The notes under the pieces were generated by a model. It ran no database searches. It was not told the DNA's origin and was given only the letters and a program-made list of their open reading frames with translations. A stretch of DNA of 21,660 nucleotides, taken from Irpex lacteus. Taxonomy: Eukaryota; Basidiomycota; Agaricomycetes; Polyporales; Irpicaceae. Positions 9,974-19,426 of the stretch are shown here, piece by piece. The stretch is taken from assembly GCA_001986395.2 (NCBI GenBank), contig MQVO02000149.1:1-21660 (forward strand). Reading direction: 5' to 3'. How positions within the stretch are numbered: position 1 is the stretch's first letter; each line of letters starts with the position of its first letter. Position numbers and translations under genes: made by a program.

Positions 9974-10174
9974 TATTTCCTTGCTCCAAACTGTCATCTC
10001 TCGCAGTGGAGTTCGAACGAAATCGACGCCCGACGTACAACGCCCGACGCTCGACGCTCGACGTCCAACGTCCGACGTTTGACTCCCGACATTCCATGCC
10101 CAACACTCTACGCCCGACGCCCTACCCATCTTATCCGCGTCTTAGTGTCTTGCTGTGGCCACCCAAGGACAGTC

Positions 10175-10196
10175 CAGCACCCCTGGCGGGGTGCTG
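10175..10196. repeat. Spacer hairpin 2
   Basis: CAGCACCCC pairs perfectly with GGGGTGCTG around TGGC, at the same place in the second spacer, 230 bases after hairpin 1. The inner stem differs from hairpin 1 but pairing is kept. Confidence 0.75.
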
Positions 10197-10420
10197 TTAT
10201 TTCCTTGCCCCACCTTATCATCCCTCGCAGCGACTTTCGAACGAAATCGACGCCCGACGTTTGACTCCCGACTCCCGACTCTCGACGCCCGACGGCTCGA
10301 TTTTGCTCCCGTCGCCCGATGCTCGACGCCCGACGCCCGACGTTGACTCCCGACGTTGGACTCCCGACGCTCTTCCTCGCATCAAGTCTCTTGCTATGGC
10401 TATCGTTCTCGCAGTCGAGT

Positions 10421-10440
10421 ACCGCTCGCTTGCGAGCGGT
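10421..10440. repeat. Spacer hairpin 3
   Basis: ACCGCTCGC pairs perfectly with GCGAGCGGT around TT in the third, more diverged spacer (preceded by TTGCTATGGC, which matches TTGCTGTGGC of spacer 2). Both arms differ from hairpin 1 in compensating ways. Confidence 0.7.
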
Positions 10441-10796
10441 CGACCATCATCTCGTCGCAAGTCCTATGCACCGGTCCCCTGACGTGAACCTTCAGCACAC
10501 TCGCCTTGCCGCATACATGAACCCTCCGTCTTCTTCCCCACTGGCCGAGCCATCACCCCACCGCCCCAAGAGGCCTCCCGGCCGTGACACCATATATCGA
10601 CGTCCGGCGACCAAGGTATCTTGCAGGTATGTTCTACGCATATCTTCTGGTCGAAAGCATGAGCTAATGAGTCAATGTGTTAGTAGTATTCTCGCCATCA
10701 CTTCCTCGAATGGTCTTGCCACGCCGCCGCATCTACTCATCGTCACCAGCAACTCGCCCAGCTCGATCATCTCGCCGCATACCATCGCGCTGACGC

Positions 10797-11048
10797 GACG
10801 TATCGACGTCCCGCGAACCGCACCTTGGTGCGGTGAGTGTGCACGTCCTTGCCTATCCCGCGTACTCCAGTTCGACCTTCGCATCGCACGCCGTCGCCCC
10901 GACACGACGTATCGACGTCCCGCGAACCGCACCTTGGTGCGGTGAGCGTGCAAGTCCTTGCCTAGCCAGCATACCCCAGTTCGACCTTCACATCATACGC
11001 CATCGCTCCGACACAACGTATCGACTTCCCGCGAACCTGGTGAGCGTG
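10797..11048. repeat. Three tandem units of about 110 bases with a variable palindrome
   Basis: Units begin with ACGTATCGACGTCCCGCGAA near 10797, 10906 and 11016. In units 1 and 2 the next bases form the perfect palindrome ACCGCACC-TT-GGTGCGGT (10817-10834 and 10926-10943). In unit 3 only ACC-T-GGT remains (11036-11042). The downstream GTGAGYGTGC is shared by all three. A fourth, separate copy near 11384 has ACC-C-GGT (11402-11408). Confidence 0.8.
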
Positions 11049-11640
11049 CGTGTCCTCCTGGTGCCTTCGTTAGGCGGTCGCGGGCCTTGTTGCGGGAGGT
11101 AGAGGGCGCGGTGGTACTGCTGGATATAACTCGGTAAGCAATGTTCTCAGTCCATAGTGTCACCACGCACCTTCTAACCCTTGCTCGTTAGCCTCGAGAC
11201 TCCTACTTCCCACGACGCCGTCGTCCAGCCCTCTACACTCTCCCGCACCTTCGACGCCATATATCGACGCCCGACGACCAAGGGTACGTCCTCCGTACAT
11301 CTTCTAATCGACGCCGTAGCCTGACACCTTGACAAGTCGTCCCCGTCCTCGCCCAGCCAGACCTCCCCATCGCCCCGCCACGACGTATCGACGTCCCGCG
11401 AACCCGGTGAGCGTGCGTGTCCCCCGGTGAACTCTTCACGCCGTCGTACTTGTTGCGGGAAGTGGAGGTTAGAGGTACTGGTGGGGATGAGTTGGTAAGC
11501 AAGATCTCTGTTCAGTAGTTCATGACCCACCTTCTTACGTCGCCACCAGCCTTCCTACCACTTCTCCTTGCTCAATCTCAAGGTTCCGTGCATCATCTCC
11601 TTCGACGCCATATTTCGACGTCCAGCGACCGGGGGGGTCG
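11010..11640. repeat. Duplication with a period of about 365 bases
   Basis: The order CGACGT-type start, GGTGAGCGTGCGTGTCC, TTGTTGCGGGARGTRGAGG, GTAAGCAA with an intron-like tail ending in TAG or CAG, then TTCGACGCCATATWTCGACG occurs twice: about 11010-11283 and 11378-11640. The GTAAGC sites are at 11134 and 11495. The repeated GTAAGC plus pyrimidine-rich tail suggests that the unit once carried an exon border (LLREVE before the donor in both copies). Confidence 0.7.
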
Positions 11641-11969
11641 TCGTCCAGGTATCCACCTTCGTTCCCAAGCCTTCTCCGCCTCTCCGCCTCTCCAGCGAGC
11701 ACCTAGACCCCCCTACCAAGCTCTCTCATCAACGTCCTCATCGCAAGCCCAAATCAGCCGTACGGTACGCACCTAACACCGACGCCCTTCCCCCTGCGCC
11801 CAGAGTCACTTCCACCCAGTTCTCCGAGGTCCCGACGGTATGGATCGGCTTCCCGCGAGCGGGGTCTTGGGCGGTGGGTGGTGGGCGGGCTGGGTGAGGT
11901 TCTGAGGTACGTCAGTTGCAGTGCGAGCTCGAATACTAGTGGATGTGTACATTACTCACTTGTGCTCAG

Positions 11970-12405
11970 TAGTGCCTCGACTGGCCCGTACTCCCTCATA
12001 TCTCAGCCTCCTACCCACTTTCCTGTCCTTCGCTTACTCGAGTTGATATCCCTGCGTTCGGCGGAGAGGTGGTGCGGTGTGTCGTGTGAGGGCGTGCGAA
12101 GGTTGGATCGGTTCTGGGGGGAGTTTAAGAGCGGTAAGTCGTCGTTTTCGTGCGATCGAAGTGGTACTCACCATCGCGAAGGCGTAGGAGCCGGTCCACC
12201 TCTTCTCGTGAGTTCTCGTGTTCGTTGTGGCTCGGTTTGCTGCTAAATGCGCGATTTGACTTGTAGAGTGGCGGGGCAGGTTAGAGGAGTTTGAAGAGAC
12301 TGTTTCGGTGGCGGCGTGGGTGTTCTGGGCGAGGTGAGTTCTGCGGGCTTCGGTAGCGTCCAAGATGACTTGTTGACCGTGTTTTTGACTTGTAGCGTAA
12401 TTTGA
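11970..12405 (+). CDS. 3' end of an unidentified plus-strand gene
   Basis: Exons 11970-12133, 12267-12333 and 12396-12405 are joined by introns 12134-12266 (GTAAGT to GACTTGTAG) and 12334-12395 (GTGAGT to GACTTGTAG), both with the same TTTGACTTGTAG tail. Phase is kept and the frame ends in TGA. The protein reads VLRLLELISLRSAERWCGV, then VRRLDRFWGEF, WRGRLEEFEE and VAAWVFWA: an amphipathic helical C-terminus rich in W and R. The 5' part is lost in the repeat region. No family is recognised. Confidence 0.5.
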
Positions 12406-12994
12406 GGGTGTTGGGAGGGGTTTTCAGCACTTAACGATCGCTGTAAGTCGTCTGCGAACTCGTAAAGACGCACGAAACTCACCTAGATTGCCTTTACAGA
12501 CCACTTCGCAACTCCCGTTAGGTACGCCTCCCGCCTCTCCACCAGCCGATTCCCCGAGCTAACATACGCATTCGGACAGGTCGCTCTAGAAAGAGAGCAC
12601 GTGAGTTTTGAGCAGAGAAGCGTACAGTAGCATGGGCGCACTGTACGCTTCTTACTGCTCTTACATTCTCCCTATCTAGCGTAATTATTCTGGTCTGTAA
12701 TGTAACTCACCACCGGGAACCCTGTCAGTTTGAATTTACGATAAGCGCGCGTGCTTGAGAGACTTGTGAGCGAGGACGATGAGAGAGACAGTGAGCGAGT
12801 GAGAGGCGACGCGTGGGGGATCAAAGGACAAGAGCGGCGCGGAGAACGATCACGTGTGACTTGCCTCGACACAAATGAGCGCGTTGTTTGTGTTTTGTTT
12901 GTGCGATGTTCATGAAGACCAGCGCGCGAACCAGTTCACTTCCCAACGACCTCCAACGAGCCCATTCACGACCTCTTTCATTCACGAGTTCACC
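12406..12994 (+). promoter_or_regulatory. Intergenic and upstream region of the GBD/FH3 gene
   Basis: The first part (12406-12680) still shows plus-strand intron-like units (GTAAGT at 12442 to TTTACAG at 12500; GTACGC to GGACAG near 12522-12577; GTGAGT at 12601 to CTATCTAG near 12680), so another small spliced or untranslated transcript may lie here. The rest (about 12700-12994) is the likely promoter and 5' leader of the gene starting at 12995; no clear TATA box is seen. Confidence 0.4.
12611..12659. repeat. Strong hairpin
   Basis: AGAAGCGTACAGT (12616-12628) pairs perfectly with ACTGTACGCTTCT (12640-12652) around an 11-base loop; AGCAG and CTGCT extend the stem after a small mismatch. It lies inside the intron-like interval 12601-12680, directly after a GTGAGT donor. 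Confidence 0.75.
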
Positions 12995-15167
12995 ATGTTC
13001 AAAAGCATCTTACCGTCGAAGCGGCTGCCAGACGCAGACTTTTTCATGGTCACGTCCCCCACTGAGGGATCGAAGGAGAACTTGCCTGCGCTGGCGACCG
13101 TGACGACGAACACCCCGCTGGCCAAGAACAGAGGCGTGGACAAGCCGAAGAGGGGAAAGACGAAGGAGACGGCTATTGAACCGGTGGCCATGGAGCAAGC
13201 GTTTGATAAATTACTCGTGAGTTCGGTTCATACGTGTCATGTCATTAGCTGACCCTCGCGTAGGACGACCTGCAAATCCCCGACACCCTGCGTCCCCGAC
13301 TCGCTACAATGGAGACGTCCGTCAAAGCCGCCATGCTCAAGTCCTCTGCCACATTATCCAAGGGCTCTGCACCCCCATCGACTCCACACGCCCACTCCCT
13401 CCGCAAAGCCCACAGCTCGCACTCGATCAACTCCCTCAACTCGCCCAAGCACACCCCGCACGCGTCATTGGACGACACTGACGCACTATTCTCGCCCAAA
13501 CGGCCCGGTATGCACGCACGTGGCAAGTCGCTTGACAAGGTGAAACTGGCTGTGGTAGAGACACCGGTGAAGGGAAAGGCGGCTGCGCTTAGTCCAGCCA
13601 AGTATTGTGCGCTGTTGAATGGGACGTCGAGCACCGAGCTGGATATCGAGGTCGTGAAGAAACTTCGTTTACTCTTGCGTAACGAGTCTGCCAGGTACAT
13701 TCTATGACTTACAACACATCGCATCGCACTCACACACCGCAGCTGGACAGAATCATTTATCCACACGGGCGGGTACACCTCCCTCCTCACCCGCCTCAAC
13801 GAGCTCCTCGAACTCGAATGGCGCTCCGAGCAACACGACGACCAACTCCTCCACGAGCTCCTCCGCTGCATAAAAGCGCTCTCCACCTCCGCCGTCGGCT
13901 GCACCGCCCTCCGCGCATGCACACCCACCCCCTTCGCCCAGCTGGTGTCGTTGCTATATTCCGACAAGAAACCGGGCGACGTGGGCACAAGGCAGATCAT
14001 CGTCGAGTTATTATTATTAGTGCTGGAGCTGTACCCGCCGTCAAGTCTCCCTGCGAGTGGCAGCCCCATGGTAGGACACACTCGATCGCGCTCTGCACCC
14101 TGGGAGTCCTCTACTACAAGCACGCTGATAACCCTCCCAGCACCCCACCCAACCCCCTACGCCCTCATCCGCTCCCTCCTCCTCACGCCCGCCCCACCCC
14201 CCACCGAAGACCCCCACATCCCGCTCTCCCCGCACCCCTTCATCGAGGAACTGCACCTACCCCGCATATACAAGACCTACCTGCAGGAACTCTCGGATGT
14301 GTGTAGGGATTACTTTTGGGTGTTTTGTCATCCGGGAAACGCGATTTGGAGGTTGGAGGTCACGGATGAGGGGAGGGTGGAGAGGCCGAGGGCGCCGGGG
14401 GGATGACGGGGGTGTGGAGTTTGAGGCTATGAGTTATATGGTGCGTGTTGGTGTGTTGATTGATGCATATATGCTAATTTATGTGGATAGACGACGCACT
14501 TTAAGCTGCTCAACGCTGTAGCAGCCTCCGCGCAGCATCTCAACCTACCCAAGGACCACGAGCTCTCCCCGCACCGCCTACACTCGGACCTCTTCATGTC
14601 AGGCATCGACCGCATACTCGCCGTACGTCCTCTCTTCCTCCTCTTCCTCTCCCCTTCCCTTTACCTTCCCTTCCCCCCTCTCTCTTTCACCCTCACTCTG
14701 ATCTCAAACTGACTCTGACACCACAGATCGCCCGCAAAGCATCAACAACATACTACCCAACCCTCCACCTCGAGATCGCGCGGTACATCGCCTTCGCAAC
14801 AAACGCGGGGTACGACCTCCCGTGGTCTATCGCCAAGCTTGTGGGGCCGCCGCCTGCTGCGCTCGCTAAACCTCCTTCTCCTCCTTCTCTCCCTTCCTCC
14901 CACTCTTCCTCTTCTCATCCTTCCTCTTCCTCCTCCTCGAACCCTCATCCTTCCTCTTCAAACGCTATGCTCCCACCACCCTCTCCACACGCGAACGCGA
15001 GGTCATCACCTCGAAACTCATACCTAGGCACACCGACAGGACGAAACTTCGTCGTGCCTGACTCTGCGGGGTCGCCTCGACGCCGTGAGGGGCATGTGAG
15101 GAGTCAGAGTGCGTTTCCTGCAGGAGGGAGTGGGATAGGGGGAGGGTTAGGCGGAGGCAATGGGTAG
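12995..15167 (+). CDS. Formin-type Rho-GTPase-binding GBD/FH3 domain protein
   Basis: Exons: 12995-13216, 13264-13694, 13743-14440, 14491-14622, 14727-15167; about 640 residues once one surplus base is discounted. The start is CACCATG at 12995. Introns are 47 to 104 bases with GCTGAC, TGCTAAT and CTGAC branches. Residues 70-100 (FDKLL, then DDLQIPDTLRPRLATM) match the diaphanous/formin GBD opening; after a serine-rich linker with a basic SPKRPG patch, the domain resumes at residue 195 (KYCALLNG) and carries WTESFIHTGGYTSLLTRLNE and LLHELLRCIKALSTSAVG, the armadillo-like GBD/FH3 fold. Later parts: RIYKTYLQELSDVCRDYFWV, THFKLLNAVAASAQHLNLP, YYPTLHLEIARYIAFA, then a P/S-rich tail. No FH1 or FH2 is present, so it is a stand-alone regulator rather than an actin nucleator. 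One base too many occurs in the G run at 14398-14402. The true end may lie beyond 15167. Confidence 0.85.
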
Positions 15168-15610
15168 GGGGGCCGCAGCTGCCGAGTCCGAGGAAGATTA
15201 CGCCGCTGCATTTTGGGTGAGGTGCTTAGAGGTGGGTTGGGAGAGTAAAGGGTTGGGTAAGATGGACATGCACTCCCATCCGCAGAGGGTGAGGGTGATC
15301 GAGGACTTCTGTCCCTTCGCCCCTGTGTCTGGCATAAGGTGTGTCGTCTTCGTTGTATCGCCTTATGTTATTCGGCATTCGGTGGGTGTGCTCGTAGATT
15401 TGAACGTGCCGCATGAGGATTGCACACTGGCACTCTGCGCTGTCGTCGTCGTCCTCGCGTACGAGTGGCTCGTCGGTGTCTCCTTGCAATTGCGCGTGTC
15501 TGGGATCTTCATGCGGGGCTTGCGAAGAGATTCAGCGCCGTGGAAGGGGACGCAGGCGGCGGGCGAGTTAGAATCAAGCTAATTCGTCGTCTCGCGAGCG
15601 TGCGTCGAGG
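15168..15610 (+). other. Probable C-terminal continuation of the GBD/FH3 gene
   Basis: Just past the stop, a frame shifted by one base reads AAAAESEEDYAAAFWVRCLE then KMDMHSHPQR up to a GTGAGG donor-like site near 15289. A further plus-strand piece (15460-15606) reads LLAIARVWDLHAGLAKRFSA then RVRIKLIRRLASVR before a GTGAGT. Both look like protein, and the first AATAAA is only at 15807. This suggests that the stop at 15165-15167 comes from a second indel. This is inference from frame and context. Confidence 0.45.
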
Positions 15611-15806
15611 TGAGTTGTTCCTTCTTCGAGCGAGCATGTCGATGTTGTATGTACATGTGGTAGATAACAGTAGCGTAGTTCTCAATGAAATAAGTTTAAT
15701 GCATTCGTTGATCTCTCGTGCGTGCAGACCGATGCAAGTGAATAGGACGGATAGTATTATGTAGCGTTACTGTAATCCGCAACCTATACGGATACGATGA
15801 GATCGA

Positions 15807-15812
15807 AATAAA
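15807..15812 (+). terminator. Candidate polyadenylation signal
   Basis: AATAAA lies about 200 bases after the last exon-like piece of the GBD/FH3 gene, a plausible 3' end for that transcript. Confidence 0.35.
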
Positions 15813-15819
15813 CGGCACG

Positions 15820-16430
15820 TTAGTTGTATCGGTGGAGGATTGAAGGTAAGGTAAAGGTACTTAGGGTAAAGGTGGAATAATGGTGGGTTAATCATGGGTT
15901 AATCCTCAGAGCGGTGGCGAACTGTACTACAGTGATACTTGGGATGCTTATGCGTCGACGTCGAGCTCTGTGCGTGAAAGATGCGAATGCGCTTGAAAGG
16001 ACGAATTCAAAGCTCTGCCGTAAGACGAACTTACTGGTGCTCGTCATATGAAGCTAGCTAAACCGTGCATTCGTTGGTGCGTCATGAAGATATTATAAGT
16101 TATCAGTAGCACGAACATGTACCTAGTATGAACTCATATGTACATGTACAACACGCATACTATATCGCTTTCCTACATTCCCATCTATTGCACCGCCTCT
16201 CTTGACCACCAAAACCACCTCAGCCATACCTCAATACCCCAAATTCAACCGTACTACCATCCACATCGACCTACGTTATCACAAGGATGGCACTCACAAA
16301 TGCACGAAGTCCTACTGAAAGTAGCGGGGTTTCAGGCATCTGGGAGTGCGGTTCTTGTGCTCGTGTGGCTTGGGTATACGGTATATGGGAGGTTTGAGGT
16401 CTACGATGTAGAGAGTTGGCTATAGAGATG
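15820..16430 (+). other. Intergenic DNA with one small possible gene
   Basis: A plus-strand frame at 16138-16425 gives 95 residues; its last 41 (from an ATG at 16303) are MHEVLLKVAGFQASGSAV, then LVLVWLGYTVYGRFE, with one likely membrane segment. It is preceded by a TATATC and C/T-rich stretch. An earlier ATG at 16287 in another frame would give a 36-residue peptide instead. The rest has no supported gene; 15840-15910 is rich in GGTAAAGGT and GGGTTAATC short repeats. Confidence 0.3.
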
Positions 16431-18345
16431 GATCAGAGTTCAGTGTCGACGTAGATGATATTGAAGGTTGTAAACACTTACAGTTGAGTCCTGGGAGAAA
16501 GAGACAGAGACGATATGTTGGGAGCTTTTGCGAGAGAGAAGGAAGCGGTAGATAGCTACAAGTGTGTTCAGATCAGAATTTCAGCTTCGATAGTATCAAA
16601 GGTTGTAATTACTTACCTGAGAGAGAGGCAGAGGCGATATCACTTACGCGAGAGACGAGAAGCCGGGATTTGGTTACAGAGACGACTTGTAAGCCCATGT
16701 TCAGATTAGTAGAAGCTAGCCACTGCTTTCTGCGAGTAATTACAGCCTTTGACGTTGCCGACACCAATTCAGAGGCATTGGTAACGTCAAAGGTTATAGT
16801 TACTTCCAATAGGATCTTGGTATAAGGAGACTCGGATAGAGACGATATCTTGGGAACGTTTGCGGGTGACGAGAAGTGGTGGCGGGAATCTTGGTACGAA
16901 TGCGGTGGGTATTGCGCTACTAGTAGTTTGTTGGAGCGTAATATCGATTCTGCATTGATCTCTTACCACATATACTTATAACACGGTTTGACTGCGAGGA
17001 ATGACGAAGACTTGTGTCAGCGGAATACCATTAGGTATGAGGATATAGAACGCACCACAAGTATAACCCAAGATATGCTCTCCCTGTTCTCTCGATATCC
17101 TGCTACGGTTTCGCCATGGGTTATCGAAACCAGATTCGAGTCGACCTTGTGCTTTAGTGATTTAGCGTAGGCTTCGTACATGTCGGATGGTCTTGCTAAC
17201 AGCTTGAAGATAGAGACTTGGTTATAGAGACGGATCTAGTGTGTTTAGATTAGAATTTCAACATCGACGTCTGGTATTGAAGGCTGCGGGTACTTACCGT
17301 AGAGTTCTAGAAGAAGAAACAGAGGCGTATCTCGAGACCTCGGGAACCTTGGTACGAATGCGACGGACATTGCGCTGAGTTCAGACCAGAATTTCACCAC
17401 CAACGTCGAAGGTATTGGAGGTTGTGCGTACTTATAGTAGTAGAGATATAGAGGCGATATCTTGTGGTGTTTTGCGAGAGACTAACAGTGATAGCGGAAA
17501 TCTTGGTACGTATGCTGTGGGAATTGCTCTGTGTTCAGATTAGAAGTTCAGCAATACCGTGCGAAAGATGTTAAAGGCAGTAGGTACTTACAAGCGATGT
17601 CTTGAGAGCTTTAAAGCAGTGGCGGGAATCTTCGTACGTATGCGGGGGACGTTGCGCTATGTTCAGCTCATAATTTCAGCATCGACGTCGAAGGTATTAA
17701 GGTCGTGAGTACTTACAGTATATCCCTCAGAGGACGAGATATTGAAGAATCTGTTGCAAGAGACGAGAGTCGAGTCTTGGTACAAATATTGAGGAGAATG
17801 TGTTCAGATCAGGATTTCAGAATCGACGTCGAAAATATTAAACGTTACTTACAAGAAAGCCATTCCAAGAAGACGAGCTGAGGTAGCGGGAATCTTGATG
17901 TACGGTGGACATTGCACTGGGTTTGGATCAGAAGTTCAGTGTTGAGGTTTGAAGTATTGGAGCGAATAAGTACTTACGGTGAAGTAGAAATAGAGGCAAT
18001 ATCATGAGAACCGTTGCGAGAGACGAGCATAGCGGAATCTTGGTACGTATGCGGGGAGCATTGCGCTGTGCTTAAATATGATGTTCAGTGTCGATTTCTA
18101 AGATAATGAAAGTCATGATCACTTACGATAGGGTCCTGGGAGAAAGAAACAGAGGCAATACTGATCTTGAGAACTTTTGCGGGAGACGAGGGAGTAGCGG
18201 AAATCTAGGTACAAATACGACAGACATCGCGATAGACTGTATTCCAATCGACGAACGGGGACGGTAACTTAACAACGTTTGCGATAGAGTGAGGGGGGTC
18301 TTGGTACGAATGCAGTAGCCGAGGACATTGCGCTAGTTTGTTGGA
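16430..18345 (-). repeat. Degenerate minisatellite of about 140 bases with splice signals
   Basis: About eleven units, 125 to 155 bases apart, share GTTCAGATYAGAATTTCAG, ATCGACGTCGAAGGTATT, GTACTTAC, AGAAACAGAGGCGATAT, CGAGAGACGAG, GCGGGAATCTTGGTACG and GGACATTGCGCT. Starts include 16438, 16565, 16698, 17239, 17378, 17533, 17659, 17801, 17931 and 18068. Read on the minus strand, almost every unit has GTAAGT (the rc of ACTTAC), a CTGA-rich branch region and an acceptor just before CGCAATG. The exon-sized segments between are 64 to about 100 bases, but indels differ between units, so no continuous protein can be read. It may be a decayed or still-transcribed tandem exon array. Confidence 0.85.
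16935..17225. other. Non-repeat spacer inside the array
   Basis: About 290 bases interrupt the minisatellite. The spacer starts with AGTTTGTTGGAGCGTA and contains ATAGAACGCACCA near 17046; the right end of the array (18336-18460) shows AGTTTGTTGGAGGGCA and ATGGAACGCACCA in the same order. The array therefore consists of two blocks, each with the same flank. Confidence 0.65.
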
Positions 18346-18489
18346 GGGCAGTATACTAATCCTGGCTTCTTGTATGCGTGCTTCAGTCACATAGCCCATC
18401 TACTTGCGCTGTTAGACACTTCTGTTAATGTAACCATCCTAATTTATGAGTATGGAACGCACCAGATACGACGGACCCCTCATGCTGTC

Positions 18490-18720
18490 TCACCGTCTCA
18501 ATGAATTCGAACTGCGGCTTGGCGAAGTGTGATCTACGCTGACTCCTTCCTGGAAGCTAGCTTGCTTTCCGATATCGGGAGGGACTGTGTACTGGCATGG
18601 TATCTCTAGCATACGACCAGCAGCAGTAGACTCCTGGAGGGTGAAAGCAAACGTTAGCAAGCTTGGTAACACAAGATCGAGGCAGTCACGCACCAATCTA
18701 ACCGAAACTCCGGTCAACGT
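18490..18720 (-). CDS. 3' end of an unidentified minus-strand gene
   Basis: Exon 18633-18490 (48 codons with the stop TGA) follows an excellent intron 18693-18634 with GTGCGT, a TTGCTAACG branch and CTCCAG. It reads ESTAAGRMLEIPCQY then TVPPDIGKQASF and a serine-rich end. The exon before the intron ends in TGVSVRL. Upstream, a C/T-rich leader (plus-strand 18752-18830 is purine-rich) and two ATGs (one near 18870) suggest a promoter, but none joins in frame. Function unknown. Confidence 0.45.
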   Translation of the reverse strand, partial: TLTGVSVRLVRDCLDLVLPSLLTFAFTLQESTAAGRMLEIPCQYTVPPDIGKQASFQEGVSVDHTSPSRSSNSLRR

Positions 18721-18869
18721 CGTCCCTGATGGTTCTCACCGTCAAGCTTCATTATTGAAAGGTTGTGGGGAGTGCGAGAGTGAGTGTGGTACACAGACAA
18801 GGACGAGTGGTGGTTTGAAGAGAGATCCAGGAGTCTGGCCGCGATCATCGAGTTGTCGATCGAGCTTGG

Positions 18870-19426
18870 TCATCGTTCCTGACCCTGACATCAGACGGCA
18901 AGTCGTCACTTGGTCTTGACCACCTCTTACACCTGCATGCTCACATCGCTTTACGCATCTTTCTCAACCTGTCATCACCAGCATTTTGTAAGGAATTCAC
19001 TTGTAGGGCTGACACCACTGCATGAGAAGGTATGTTTGTATAAGGTCTGCAAGAGCAATACTAGACGACTTGTACCACAGCTAAGTCACCCTCGTCACTA
19101 ACGGCGTAAAGCCTGCTCGCGTTCTCAAGAGATCAGGAAGCCTGGTGGTCCGCGAGTAGGGAGTAAGAGGAGCAAATATACATGAGCTAGGGCAGATGTT
19201 GTACAGGTGAGTGTCAATGCTGTCGAAAGTCACAACTCACACTCAGTCGATCTCGGACAGACTGACTCGAACGCAGGTCTGGGCTATGATGACTGCACAC
19301 AGGTTCGCGGAAAGGAACAAGGACAAAAATGGCATACGTAATGCAATTCACATTGTTCTTCTACTTGTGTAATGGTATCACACCAGCCAGCCTCCGCCAC
19401 ACCTCCGTCTCCTTTCGCTCAGTTGT
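18870..19426. other. No supported gene
   Basis: Short frames on both strands occur without consistent splice support. 19380-19440 is C/T-rich on the plus strand, which could be a leader or the 3' flank of the gene ending at 19427. Confidence 0.35.

Larger units (their letters stand above)
9785..10380. repeat. GACG-type minisatellite in three blocks
   Basis: Three blocks (about 9785-9917, 10013-10140, 10237-10380) consist of variants of CGACGCCCGA and CTCCCGACG, each opening with the same CGAAATCGACGCCCGACG string. They are separated by a conserved spacer of about 100 bases that holds a hairpin. Because the short units vary around 6 to 9 bases, several frames on both strands stay open and give TPDARRPT or GVGRRAS-type peptides. 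I do not treat these as proteins. Confidence 0.85.
10490..11969 (+). other. Repeat-rich region with exon-like pieces, no gene model
   Basis: Besides the repeats listed, plus-strand pieces such as LLREVEGAVVLLDIT before the GTAAGC at 11134 look like exons, and the strand agrees with the gene end at 11970-12405. I could not build a continuous frame through the duplications. Confidence 0.3.

Noticed and set aside
9649..10945. Long overlapping open frames through the GACG repeats (for example 10319-10945 plus and 9756-10106 minus)
   Set aside because: They follow from a short GC-rich unit without stops in several frames at once, the peptides are repetitive (RRPT, GVGRRAS), and no start or splice support favours one frame.
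12243..12482. Minus-strand 79-codon frame opposite the plus-strand introns
   Set aside because: It overlaps two well-formed plus-strand introns and exons and has no signals of its own.
13245..14123. 292-codon minus-strand frame
   Set aside because: It is the shadow of the GBD/FH3 gene on the other strand; the plus-strand protein is recognisable and spliced in phase.
16430..18345. WD40 repeats coded by the minisatellite (one unit frame ends in DIASVSFSQDST, like SVAFSPDGT)
   Set aside because: The resemblance is to one consensus frame only; units differ by indels not divisible by three, and the rest of a WD40 blade is missing.
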